Shown in pieces: positions 1 to 10,626 of a DNA stretch of 64,000 nucleotides. The notes beneath the pieces are model-generated. The model worked only from the letters and a program-made list of their open reading frames with translations, did not search any database and was not told where the DNA came from. The stretch's first letter is position 1. Each line of letters begins with the position of its first letter. Position numbers and translations under genes: made by a program. This stretch comes from Haemaphysalis longicornis (taxonomy: Eukaryota > Arthropoda > Arachnida > Ixodida > Ixodidae): NCBI GenBank assembly GCA_013339765.2, contig CM023449.1, positions 121,244,665-121,308,664 of the forward strand. Direction: 5' to 3'.

Positions 1-325
1 AAACGCCCCTCTGAGCAGGCCTTAATACTTTCAACCACGCAGTTTTCGCCTTTCTTATAAACAAACAGCAGCATCCTGCTGTTCCAGCCGCATGGCTGAC
101 GCACACGTTATACGCATCAAGGAAAGGTTGCACCATGGTGTCCGTGTGCTGCTCAGATTCAATTTTAGTTTCTTGTACAGCTAGCAAATCAAATTGCGTT
201 TCCTCCATAAACTTCTGAACCTGAAATTGACGCTTCCTTGAACCAATGCCTAGTACATATAGCGTCGCTACTTGAAGGGGCGTATCAGGTGTCACTGATA
301 ATGAGTTACACACAAACACCGTCGT
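1..325 (-). CDS. LINE ORF2 N-terminus, endonuclease domain, runs off the left edge
   Basis: Read on the minus strand from just after a TAA at 326-328, the frame stays open to base 1 (about 108 codons). It shows the N-terminal signature of an APE-type (EEP) endonuclease: a hydrophobic ATLYVLGIGSRKRQ start strand, then FDLLAVQETKIES, where the QET glutamate is the usual metal ligand, then a CLFIRKAK strand. In LINEs this enzyme nicks the target DNA to prime reverse transcription. No ATG sits at the start of the open stretch, so the true start is unknown; the conserved part begins near base 275. The ORF1 remnant lies directly upstream on the same strand, giving the standard ORF1-ORF2 order. The rest of ORF2 (RT) would be left of the window. 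The intact frame contrasts with the broken ORF1. Confidence 0.8.
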
Positions 326-404
326 TTATATTTTACCGGAAAACACGACTAAGTGCTTCTTAAAACGCGTCCCGGACTGTGACCACGGTTGTTGCGATTC
401 AAAC

Positions 405-1556
405 TTGCCCTTTTATTTGTTGATATCTTCCACTCCCTCACTAGGCGGGCGATTCGTCGTTCTTCACACAATGTCGCATCCCGGCGTCGCTTTGCTGACG
501 CGTCTCGAGGTCCGGTGTTCTCTACCTTCGTGCTCTCGTCCTCCGTCAGATACTCTCCGCTATGCAGTGTCCGTGTGGAAGTGCTGGCTTACTGCATCGT
601 CGTCATCCGCGCTGTCTTCGGGCTGCTGCTCGATGGGTGTGTCCTCCTTAGTGGCCTCGGCTGTACTTGCAACCCCGTCCTGGTCTGCGGCTCCAGCTCT
701 GACCCTTTGCCGGTTTTCTCCTCGCATACTTTTGCAGTTTCAAGGGGCGTTTGCTCACCAGCCCCGTTCACTTGGTTAACGTCGTTCTCCACCGCTGCCG
801 CTGCCAAAGCTGTCGATGCCGCTGCCCTCTCCGCTTCTTTGTCGTCCATGACTTCAGGATGTACTTCCGGTTCATCAGCAGCACCGGGGACACTGACGTA
901 GGCCCTTACACATTCGTCCAACAGGTGACCAAAAATCTTACACTTCGAGAACCTTCGGCACTCTTTTCGAATGTGTCCTCTACGCTTGCACCGCATACAC
1001 TGAGGCGCACGACGACAAGAACGGAGCCTCCGTAGAACTTGAACAAGTGGGGCAAATCTTCGGTGGTGAGATCCTCACGCAGAGTCATGCGGACGAGGCT
1101 CGTCGTCGACTCCACCGTCTCAAAGCCGGCTGCCCCCCATGCGTCCTGGCGAACGTCCTTCACTTCACCAAACTCTGTGAACACCCTGCGTATCGAGGCA
1201 TCCGGAACGTGAAAGGGCACCCAGTGTAGCTTGATGGCAACTTCTTGTTGAATGGGGTCCATGACGGCGCAGTAACGCCCCTTCACTTTCAGTCCTCCCG
1301 CATCCACCAGCCGTTGGCGCGCCTCCGGTGTCTTCAGCTTTATCAATAAGCCAGACATGGCCCATTTGAAAGGGCCCTATTCCTGCATTGTCCTTGAGCA
1401 CGCCCATTTTGTGGAAAGGCGTGCGAAAGTCCTCAATCCCGTATGGTCTCCCACCAAGGTCACAGTGAGGAATGAAACAAGACTTAATCAAGTCTTCCGG
1501 CGGTATCGTGGGCAGCAAAAAAACTTGAAGTCCGAAGGCGCAGAAGTCAAGTTCAC
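405..1556 (-). pseudogene. LINE ORF1 (nucleic-acid-binding, zinc knuckle), frameshifted
   Basis: The minus strand encodes a gag-like LINE ORF1 spread over several frames. The N-terminal part (about 1,556-1,345) ends at a GIGPFQMGH segment. The middle part (1,358-990) holds MSGLLIKLKTPEARQRLV and LPHLFKFYGGSVLVV. A C-terminal zinc-knuckle region follows (996-590) with RCKRRGHIRKEC and a second C/H cluster CKIFGHLLDEC. At least two frameshifts (near 1,345 and 990) and a stop near 590 break it; weakly coding sequence (AKRRRDATLCEERR) continues to about 405. The family role is RNA binding and RNP formation for retrotransposition. The order with ORF2 at 1-325 identifies one LINE copy. Dead as a protein gene. 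The 5' edge near 1,556 coincides with a SINE-head-like sequence and a hairpin. Confidence 0.8.
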
Positions 1557-1560
1557 TGAG

Positions 1561-1621
1561 CCACCGCGGCGGGTTGTGTTACTAAACATGCAACCCGCCG
1601 CGGTGGCGTTGCATGTTTAGT
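1561..1621. repeat. Nested inverted repeats (hairpin copy 1)
   Basis: Two overlapping inverted repeats. Arms 1,581-1,594 (ACTAAACATGCAAC) and 1,608-1,621 (its exact reverse complement) form a 14 bp stem with a 13 nt loop. Independently, 1,561-1,576 (CCACCGCGGCGGGTTG) is the exact reverse complement of 1,591-1,606. The 14 bp arm recurs in both units of the 110 bp tandem repeat that follows, so this is the first of three related hairpins. Confidence 0.85.
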
Positions 1622-1640
1622 CGGCTTTTTTAATGTAGTT

Positions 1641-1860
1641 TTATTCAAAATCTGACTAAACATGCAACGCCAGAGCGACGGGTTGCATGTTTAGTCAGCT
1701 TTTGAATGAAACTACAGTGAGTACGACCATTTCTCTTTAATGGTCTTTGCTTATTCAAAATCTGACTAAACATGCAACGCCAGAGCGACGGGTTGCATGT
1801 TTAGTCAGCTTTTGAATGAAACTACAGTGAGTACGAACATTTCTCTTTATTGGTCTTTGC
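1641..1860. repeat. Tandem repeat, 2 x 110 bp, each with a hairpin
   Basis: Units 1,641-1,750 and 1,751-1,860 differ at only a couple of positions (for example ACGACC/ACGAAC). Each contains an inverted repeat, GACTAAACATGCAACG with its partner GTTGCATGTTTAGTC, around a 10-13 nt loop (about 1,654-1,697 and 1,764-1,807). The near identity points to a recent duplication, possibly of a small foldback element. No coding potential. Confidence 0.9.
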
Positions 1861-4800
1861 TTAAGGTGCTGTTTGCCGTGCTTTTGCTGCATTTGCAGAG
1901 AGTACTTCATTTAATTTGTTAGTGGGTGGTTACACACAACTGCATTAGTTCATGTCTCGTGTCATCGGTACGTGTACAACATATTCATAGCTATATAAAT
2001 AAAGCAATGTCAGAGATCTAACGGCCCCACTAGCCCTAGAAATTGCACTGCTGTTTTTTTTATGTTTAAGCTGGAATGATTTATCAACAAAACATGCTGA
2101 GGAATGCAAGAAAATTTCAACCAAATAAAGAATGAAGCAAATAGTACGTTACGAAGACTGAGTAGAGTCAAGCGTCGTGCGCTAACAAACGTTGATGAAG
2201 GTCGCTCCAAAACCGCATACTGCACGGTTTTTTGTAAGTTCGGCAAGTAGCGTTGTTAGAGGTGCAACCGTGAAATGCTACAATTCAGTACTACAAATAT
2301 TTTTGCTGAAATATGAATACCTTGCCAGTTCAACAAAAATGCAGGCGACGGTGTGTATACCAACTGGACACGATAGAGAAAACACTGGACAGCGTTCGTG
2401 TTGTCTGTTCCCCACCCCATCACGTGCTATCACGCTGTTAAACATGCGGCTGCCAAAAGGCATGGTAACTGCTACCCATTCTATAACGCGTGCTCCACAT
2501 AAAAACAATAAAAAGAAAGCCCAAAAACAAAGCGCGCAGCTTAGAACTGCAACACAAAGAAAAAAAACAGTTGGCAAAATTAAGCAATAAAACATGGACC
2601 AGCAGAGAGTGACTCTCGGTAAACTAACTTCATTTTAGCACGCGGCGCGCCGACATTCGCACTTCAACCGCGTCTATTTCAGTCACCTCTCGCTGCTGCA
2701 TTCTTCATCGGTGCAGGGTGCTCTGTTCAAAGTTCAATTGAACACCCTGGCGTAAAAACCTCTATTATTGCTTTTGTGTACACAATTTATAAGAAGTTCT
2801 GAGGTGTACTCGAATTTTTAGATGTTTGATCTGCATGTCTGGTGTTGATTTGGTGGTTGCGGATTCTTCAATACCTGCATTTGAAGGGAACGAGAAAAGC
2901 GATTACGTGGTTTCTCTGCTAGCAAAAGGAATGACCGGACTGGAAAGAGAACCACAAAGTAATTAAACTATATTTTCGTTGGTTCTATGTACTTCCTGTT
3001 GTCTTTGGAGCTGCGATTGCTATCTCTGGGACTTTGTAAGCTCCCGGTTGATGTTGATGATTCGTTCTTGTAAGTCCTAGTTGATCAAAACGTGTTTTAG
3101 GGGCTCTTTATTACACCAAACCTGTGTGTAACACAAAACCTCAAATAAAGGGTACTATGACCTAGGAAGGAGTCAGATTTAAATGGGCGGCAGAGATAGG
3201 CATTTTACTGATTCAAGTGAAGGGATGTTTTTCAGCCGGTATTAGAGTTAACATGCAGTCCGTGAAATACAAGGGCCATTTGACTCCGAATTTTTAGCTG
3301 TCCAACGAGAATTATCCTGCTGAGTGTTTAATTCGGTACAATGCTCCTATCTGAGATAAAGTTGTCACCAGCTGCTTGTTTCCGAGAAGAAAACAAAATA
3401 TATAGACACAGTTTGATGTCAAAGTATTGGCTTTGCATCCCTTGTGATCGTAAGGGTCAATACTTCGTAGCAGGCGTTTTTTTCTGAACGCTCTTTGTTA
3501 TCTCCACACAGATGTTGGGTCGGGGAATCCTCCTGCCGACGTTTATCCTCATGTTCTTTTAGTGTAAATAGTATTACAGTTAGTGGACGTGTGATTGTTG
3601 GTTTGCACTTAGAACTAGCATAAAATGGAAATCTATATTTTGGTGTACCTATTACTGCAATGTCACTTACAGTTTGACCCAGAAGCGCGCTGTATCAGGT
3701 GCGGAGTGCCTTATGACCGCACAATGTCAATCTGCGTCCGTGCGCATAGTATTTACAATCGCAAAAAATCACACAGGCCCCGTCAAGATTCGAGCCTGAG
3801 TCTGGTACAACACACAGAGTTAGTGTCAGTCGCCTTACCTATCGGGCTACGACCGTGAGTTAGTACCCGAGACTCAAACGGCTTACTCCCTCGCCTGTAA
3901 CGGTGCGCAGTACCTTAGGACCTCCCAATGTCCGTCCACATCCATCGGTGCGCACACCACGACCAAGCGAAAATAAATCGAAATTCGATTTGAGCCATGA
4001 GTTGCAGTGTCATTTAAGGATTAATAAACGGTTCAACTCACGGCTCAAATAGTATGACTATCGGGGCGCAAATCGGATGTCATTCGGGGCACAACTTGGA
4101 TGTAATTTCGTGTCCCCGAACTCCGCACCCTAGCCATCATGCACGGAGTGGAGATGCTGCCATTTTTTACTACCCAAAAATTATTTGTACATCCAATGTA
4201 TAGCCAAATTTTGTGTAAACTGCAAGTTTGGTCAACACTGGTTCCAGATTTTGCGTATGTGTACGCAGTGCATGACCAGAAAACTATTGCCAACTGCGTT
4301 CCCCGCCATCAAGCTTCTGCAACTTCTATCAACGCGCAGCCAACTTTCAAGTGAGTAAATTCGGTGCGGAGGATATCTTATCAAAACCAAAATTTCTGAT
4401 AAAACCTACTAGCCACACCTTTGCTCTGACATTCGAATTCCATGTCACAAAAAACGGGACATGGAGTAAACAAAAAACAACTTTGGCATACGGACATTTT
4501 GCTGACCTTCATAATACCGAGCAGTCTGTCGCTCATAGCGGCGGTTGCAGTAAAATATCGCTGAAATTAAAATAATTTTTTTTCATGTAGTTTGTGCGTA
4601 CAGAAGAGACCACATTTACTCAAATGTATATGACCCCTAGAATGAAAGGTTACAGGCTATAGGTCTTGATGGGTGTGGCGCCGTAAATTATTTTATTTAC
4701 CGCTTTTGTCAGAATAAAAACGCACTCGCAGGCAGTCGTTAATGCACTACGGGTAACCACAGGACCACTTGTTCTAACAAAAAAGAGGTAGCCGGAATGC

Positions 4801-7450
4801 CGGTAAACGTAACGCGTAAAAATGCACGCAGAAATAGTGGTGTTTTTATCACGACGATTGCTTTGTGTTTGAACGTCGAATGTTAAAATTTGGCCACTTA
4901 GTTACAACTTCTAAGGGATAACATGCTTTCGCTATAAGGAACTTTTTACCCGTGGATAAAAGCAAGAAATCCTCTTTGCGTGCACTTCCTACACGAGCCT
5001 AAAAGTGATGCTGCTCCTTTTCATTTGTGAAATATCGAAGCAATCGATTCAGTCCAGCCCAACAGCACAAATATTCTGTTTTTTTCTATGAGAAGCAATT
5101 GGCTAATCCCTACAAGTATGTGTCCGCTAACTGGATCTCTTTGATGTAGCGGAGCCCACAAATACTTAGGCAGGGGAGGGTTCGTGTTTTTGTTACAGCG
5201 ACGGATCGCAAAATTTGAAGTACAGCAATGGGCTGAACAGTTGTCGTTAATAAAACGTTAGACGGGATCCTAACCGATTAACAACTTTTGTGACAACGCT
5301 GGCACATTGCTCTGTTTTCTAGTCTCCAGAGTGCGAGTCATAAAGTTTCTCCACCGGATTTTTGACATTTCAGATGTACATGGGCCCTAGAGGTGTCGTG
5401 ACCGTCGGTTACATCGTTTTGTGTTTGTTATCTGATGTATGTGCAGCCGAAAAATACTCGACGAATCAGGCTGTCCATTTGAACGTGGTCTATTCAGCGT
5501 TTGATAGTGGGAAGTAAGAGCGTTTGGTGTGGATAGTAAAAAAAGCTTGCTGCATTTTGATTGACACAATTAGGCATAACTAAGGTAAATGAAGGCCAGT
5601 ACTACAACTTGACGCCGATAAATATTTTTTGGTTAACACAATTGCTTGCGGGGTTCCAAAACTTTTGGAGTGATACTTGAAGTCAGCCCTCCTATTGCTG
5701 GCTTCAAGTATCACTCCAACATTGTCGCAGAGAATGCAACGAAGGATGGGTGGTGTGCGATTAGTCAATTTTTTTCTTTTTAAAGCCAAGAAGGTGGTCC
5801 TATTTTTTTCTCATTGCAAAACATTTACAAATCGCTCAAGAGGAATTTTTGTTTGAGGCAATGTGGTTTAATCTAATATTTCTCGGGATACAATGGATAT
5901 AAATTTGGCTGTCGCTGGTTAACCATGTTATAGCGACCGTGCAATCTCGGATCATTTTTCTTGTTCAAGCATTTCCTTGTTCAAACTAATACATTGACCC
6001 CTCAATTTTTCTAAAACACTTTTCGTAAGTGTGAACCGCCTGTGGAGCATTAGCACACTTTAATGTCACTAAAACCGCGTCTTCGCGCTCTGTCTATCTT
6101 TTTTGTGAAGTTCGGCCCATTAAACGTCCTTACCAGTTGCACTGGCGATGTGTAGACCGCACTAAGGAAGCAAATGGCGACAACACAAGGCATTCAAGAA
6201 CACCTCGATCATGCACGAGGAAAACTCTGAAGATTAAAAAAGCTACGCCGGCATTGCTCTGCACATATGTAGGCGTTATTAAAACTTCCCAAAGGAGAAA
6301 AAGGAGTGAATCTGAGGAGAGTTTACCATTTTCACAGCGTTTACGACGGCTACATGCCGGAAGGAAATGTCACGCCGATGCGTAGATGGAAGGAGGCGAA
6401 GGGACAAGCAGGCCGAGAGAATCAAAACAAAGGGCAGGAGGCCTTAAAACCAACAAAAAAAGGTTTATTGATGAAAAAATGAAAGTACATGTTCAGGTGG
6501 CGCGCCCCTTCACTTGGGAATTCTGCTCACCCTTTGGCATAGGATCGTATTTCTCGTTTCAACAAAAGTATTGTCCCTTCAAGCTTATTCCTTCTTCTTG
6601 AATCAGGTATTGGCATATTTGTGTGCAAATACAGTATTCGTCGAAACAATACCGGTTACGAAACCTTACGAAGGCGTTTCTTATTGTTTGTAATATACTG
6701 CGATCATAGAACTAAACCTTCTTTATCTTTTCGCGAGTGCTTCGTTCTGCTTTGTTGTTTCGATTCTTGTAAGTCAATAGAAATAACTGCTTCCCTTGCC
6801 ACCCTTAGGAGAAGGTGTTCTGACTTAAATATGTTTTTTTTCTTCTTGCGCACGTTGAAGGAACGTTCTCTCGTTTTGTCGTTCATGCGTACATCCGAGC
6901 CAGAATCTTCAATAAACCTTTGTTTAATTTGACAACAAAAGCTGACAGTGGCAAGAAAGAACTGTTCACTGCTACGGCTTGACTGACAGCGCCAACCCCA
7001 TATGTAGGACGCGGTCACACGACTTGATTGGTTGATGTAGAACTTAAGGTGCACAGTAAATAACGGGCGCGCATGGGGCACAAAATAGATTGAATAGTAA
7101 TAGAACACTGAACCATTTCGCTTACGCACTGTGAAGCATACATGTTCACTCCAGCAGAGTTTCAACAAACAATACCGCTGACAGCTTACTTCAAGAAAAC
7201 GTCAGTGCCCTTCCACTCTGTGAAGAAAAACGACCAGCAAATTTCTGGTTCGGAGCCTCCACGTGAGCGACCATACGCTTTGACCACGTCGTAGTGCAAG
7301 GGGTTCTAGACGCTTAAGGGGTGCTAGAAAACATGTTCCTTGGTAATATTCAATGGAGCATACTTCCCTGTTACTTACCTCAATAAAACATTGACGAACC
7401 AGAGGTTTATTTCAGCGGACAAAATTTGGATGTGCGTTGCCCACTTGTAG
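1861..7450. other. No gene recognised (5.6 kb)
   Basis: AT-rich sequence with only short unrelated ORFs and no recognisable protein motif. Small structures seen: an imperfect hairpin at 2,714-2,749 (CAGGGTG with CACCCTG), a degenerate 23 bp tandem at 4,061-4,106, and the long perfect-type hairpin at 5,665-5,719 listed separately. A segment near 3,900-3,935 (CTTAGGACCTCCC.ATGTCCG) resembles 45,174-45,198, so it is probably a decayed interspersed repeat. Confidence 0.5.
5665..5719. repeat. 23 bp hairpin with 9 nt loop
   Basis: Arm 5,665-5,687 (TTGGAGTGATACTTGAAGTC AGC) is the reverse complement of 5,697-5,719 with one difference that becomes a G-U pair in RNA. The loop is CCTCCTATT. The shape is like a short pre-miRNA or siRNA foldback, but it could equally be a fold-back mutation; nothing else supports a small RNA gene. 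Confidence 0.75.
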
Positions 7451-7464
7451 AAGCTGTAAGGCGG

Positions 7465-8660
7465 CTTGCAGATAATCTAATGCGTCGTCGATGCGTGGCA
7501 ACGGGTAAACATCTTTCCTGGTGATCTTGTTCAGTCGTCGATAATCGACGCAAAAACGAACAGACCCATCTTTCTTGCCAACAAGAACGACCGGTGAAGC
7601 CCACGGGCTGTTAGACGGCCTAATGACACCACGCTGAAGCATTTCATCAACGTGCGTTTCGATCACGGAACGTTCTTTGGCTGATACGCGGTATGGTCGC
7701 TGCCTCAACGGTGGATGAGAGCCAGTGTCAATGCGATGTGTGACTGTCTGCGTACGGCCCAGGGAAGTGCGCTGGCAGTCGAAGGTGGACCGGAAACGGT
7801 GAAGAAGAGTGAGCAGCTGGTTGCGCTGGACAGGGTCGAGGTTGCCGTCGACGGAGGGAACGAAAGCGGCCGAATCAGATGCACGGGGAAGAGGCGGGCT
7901 TAGCGAGCTGAGCGACAGAACGTGCGACGCATCCGGGAAGTCGTTTATTAGGCGAGTGTCAATAGCTTCGACGCGTCCAAGGGACTCGCCACGATGCACG
8001 GTTAAGGGTGAAGAGGAGGTATTGTAGATGGAGATCATGCTAGCGCCATTTACGATTTCAAGAATGGCGTAGGGGAGAGGGGCGCCCTGTCGGCGCATGA
8101 ACAAATTAGAGGGGGTAAACACAACAGTTGCGGCAGACACCATACCACAGATTACTGGTAAGATAACGGCAGAGGCTGGAGGGATTGTGGAGTCTTCGGC
8201 GGCGCACAGCTTAAAAGTAGTGGTTATCTTGTTCATTTCAGTACCACACATCGGAAATAAGGCGACCTCGGCGCGGGCACAGTCAATAACAGCGTGGTGA
8301 CGCGACAGAAAGTCCCACCTCAGGATGATGTCATAGGAGCATGAGGAAAGAACGACGAACTCGGCTACATACATCGCGTTTTGTACAAAGACACGGCTTG
8401 TGCAAACGGCTGAAGGCTCGACGTTATGCGTCGTAGCTGTGCGGAGACGGAAACCGGATATTGGGGGTCGTCACTTTTCGTAATTGCGGCAAAGTTTTTG
8501 CGGCTATAACGGAGATGGCTGCTCCCGTGTCTACAAGGGCGTATGTGGTGATTCCATCAATAACGACTTCAATCGCATTCGTAACAGACAGGCCAGGGCT
8601 TTGGTATTTCGACGGCGCCGCAGTGCTTGCCTCTGGAACTGCGGCGATCAGTTTTCCTCC
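7465..8660 (-). pseudogene. Gypsy-type pol fragment: protease and N-terminal RT
   Basis: An aspartic protease active-site segment, YALVDTGAAISVI, lies around 8,520-8,560 (minus strand), with a frameshift just after it near 8,460. The next open frame (8,374-7,412) carries the flap-side protease tail (YDIILRWDFLSRHHAVIDC) and then a long linker. The RT palm/fingers start follows: RQRPYRVSAKER, VDEMLQRGVIRPSNSPWASP, VVLVGKKDGSVRFCVDYRRLN and YPLPRIDDALDYLQ. These blocks are characteristic of Ty3/Gypsy pol. The catalytic YxDD box is absent because the element is cut off right after DALDYLQ. No RNase H or integrase remains. The protein would process Gag-Pol and copy RNA to DNA in an intact relative. 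Confidence 0.88.
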
Positions 8661-9393
8661 TGGGCATTCGGACGATGGCGCAGCGGCGAAATGGAACGAC
8701 GACGTGGGGAGAACGACCGACGGGCATCGGGAGCTTCGCGAGGGGGCAAGCGTTAGGGCGGCTCGACAGGGGCAGTGTTGGACGAACGCGGAGAAGTGTA
8801 CACGTCAGCAGCAAAAACTGGTCTCCGGTAAGCGTCTCCGGGCGGCGTAACTCGACGTCGGCAATAACGCGCTACGTGACCAGGAACTCCACAGCAATAG
8901 CATATCGGCCGGTTATCGGGCGTGCGCCATGGGTTGCTGTAGAGCGGAGCCGGAGGTGTCGACAAAGCCGGAGGAAGGTAAGGCGGTGGCTGCGGGCGGC
9001 GTAAAGGCACGTAAGCGGTAGGCGGAGCTTGCCCTGCCGCAACTTCAGTGTATAGCGGCGCCGCTACAGGCAACGGTTGTGGAGCAGCTGGCGTGGTCGG
9101 TAGAGCTTCAGCGACTTCTTCCCTAATAATTCGACGAAGGGGCGACGACAAGCAAGTATCTGGTACCGGCGACGATGGCAGGGATGTACAAGGCAGGAGA
9201 GAGATCTGCCGCGCCACCTCTTCACGAGCAAGCTCCTTGATGCGGTTCAGTAGCGACGGATTTTCACCAACTGCCAGCTCACAGAGGTGCTCCTCACGCT
9301 CCAAAGGGCGGCGACGAGTGAGGCGACGCTGCCCGCGCAACTCGTCATAACTTTGCAACAAGCTGATGACGTCTCAGACGCTCTGAGGGTTTT

Positions 9394-10020
9394 AAGTGCG
9401 AATACACTTTATAAGCGACCCTGAATTCCGTTGACCGCCGTCCGTCCACATAGCAACAGCAGCGGTTGCGCGCGCTCCTCGTCTTCCTTGGCAACGGGGG
9501 GAGATGGCACATACCCACGTGGGAGATTGGCCAGGAATCTCTTCGTCTTCCATGGCAACGGGGGGAGATTGGCGCGCGCTGCCTGGCCGCTGACATGGCA
9601 CATACCCACGTGGAGGATTGGCCAGGAATCGGGCGTGAGAAGGGCTAATGCGCCCGCTGAAAGGAGTACTGACACGAAATTTCAAAGCTGAGATCCGCTC
9701 TAGCAATCAAGTACAACGACACAAATAGGTGTCTGCGCATGGCACATACCCACGTGGGGGATTGGCCAGGAATCGGGCGTGAGAAGGGCTAATGCACCCG
9801 CTTAAAGGAGTACTGACACGAAATTTCAAAGCTGAGATCCGCTCTAGCAATCAAGTACAACGACAACACAAATACGTGTCTGTGAATAAATGCATCTTTC
9901 TTTCTTTGTAGTTGTGTGTGTGTGTGTGATCTTTCTTTCGCGAACATTACCGAACCGTGCAAATTCAACTCCTGCATTCGCACTTTCACATTCTTCCCCT
10001 CGGGGAAATGCGGGGAAATT
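9394..10020. mobile_element. Nested 627 bp non-autonomous element inside gag
   Basis: GTTTT is present directly on both sides (9,389-9,393 and 10,021-10,025), and the gag reading resumes across it, so the boundaries are well defined. Near its left end is AAGTGCGAATACACTT and near its right end CATTCGCACTTTCACATTC, so AAGTGCGAATRCAC occurs in inverted orientation towards the two ends. The right end (CCCCTCGGGGAAATGCGGGG) recurs at 12,787-12,807. It holds a 144 bp tandem duplication and a (TG)n tract at 9,911-9,928. No protein-coding capacity is evident. Class uncertain: a SINE or MITE-like element. Confidence 0.72.
9594..9865 (+). repeat. Tandem duplication, period 144 bp
   Basis: Copy 1 starts at 9,594 and copy 2 at 9,738 (CATGGCACATACCCACGTGG in both); they stay nearly identical for about 128 bases (to GTACAACGAC). 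A shorter third copy of the CACATACCCACGTGGGA..ATTGGCCAGGAATC start lies at 9,504-9,538. The CCCACGTGGG core is palindromic (E-box CACGTG). The repeat is internal to the nested element. Confidence 0.85.
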
Positions 10021-10626
10021 GTTTTCGCCAGCAGCATCTGGAACGCGTCCTCATCTATTCCCTTGAGTATATGCTTGATGGTGTCTTGCTCAGGCATGGA
10101 AGGATCCACGCGCCTGCAAAGGTCGACCACATCCTCGATGTAGCTAGTAAAGTTCTCACCGGCCTGTTGAGCTCGCTCTCTCAAAAGCTGCTCCGCGCGA
10201 AGCTTGCGAACCGCTGGCCGGTCAAATACCGCCGAAAAACTCGTTTTGAATGCGTCCCAGGTTTCGCGATCAGATGGGTGGTTGAGGAACCATTTTTCGG
10301 CAAGTCACCTCAAGGAGAAACTGACGTTATTCAGCTTCATGACATCGTCCCACTTATTGTGCGCGCTTACTCTCTCATAAGACGAGAGCCATTCTTCGAC
10401 GTCCTGGTCGTCTGCGCCAGTGAACATCGCCGGCTCACGCTCACGGATCACCCCGGAGCAGATGACAGCCGATGCCGAAGGCGACGTCGTGTTTCGGGCG
10501 TTAGTAGTCATGGCTGACTCAGCGGTAGAGAGCAGGGTGCGACTCCGGAGCTCCAGGCTTGCGGGTACACTTGCGGGGTGAAGCTGAGGAGCAGGACGAG
10601 TACGGAATCCGCACACTCCACCAAAA

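Larger units (their letters stand above)
8753..10511 (-). pseudogene. Gypsy-type gag, interrupted by an insertion
   Basis: Begins at an ATG whose first base is 10,511 (MTTNARNTTSPSAS...), 116 bases inside the LTR edge. The N-terminal capsid-like part shows FTGADDQDVEEWLSSYERV, then a frameshift near 10,310, then ENFTSYIEDVVDLCRRV and TIKHILKGIDEDAFQMLLAK. It is then broken at 10,020 by a 627 bp element and resumes at 9,388 with DVISLLQSYDELRGQ. The C-terminal part has a proline-rich stretch and a CCHC zinc knuckle, CYCCGVPGHVARYC (about 8,855-8,900), which in the family binds the genomic RNA. The frame ends at 8,753 and pol continues in another frame. An in-frame TGA beside the insertion shows further decay. 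Confidence 0.85.

Noticed and set aside
389..1035. Plus-strand ORFs of 94-170 codons
   Set aside because: They lie antisense to the LINE ORF1 zinc-knuckle region and have no motif of their own.
1641..1860. CRISPR-like direct repeats
   Set aside because: Only two adjacent units without spacers, in a eukaryotic genome.
7715..9350. Several plus-strand ORFs of 60-130 codons
   Set aside because: Antisense of the Gypsy-type gag-pol region.
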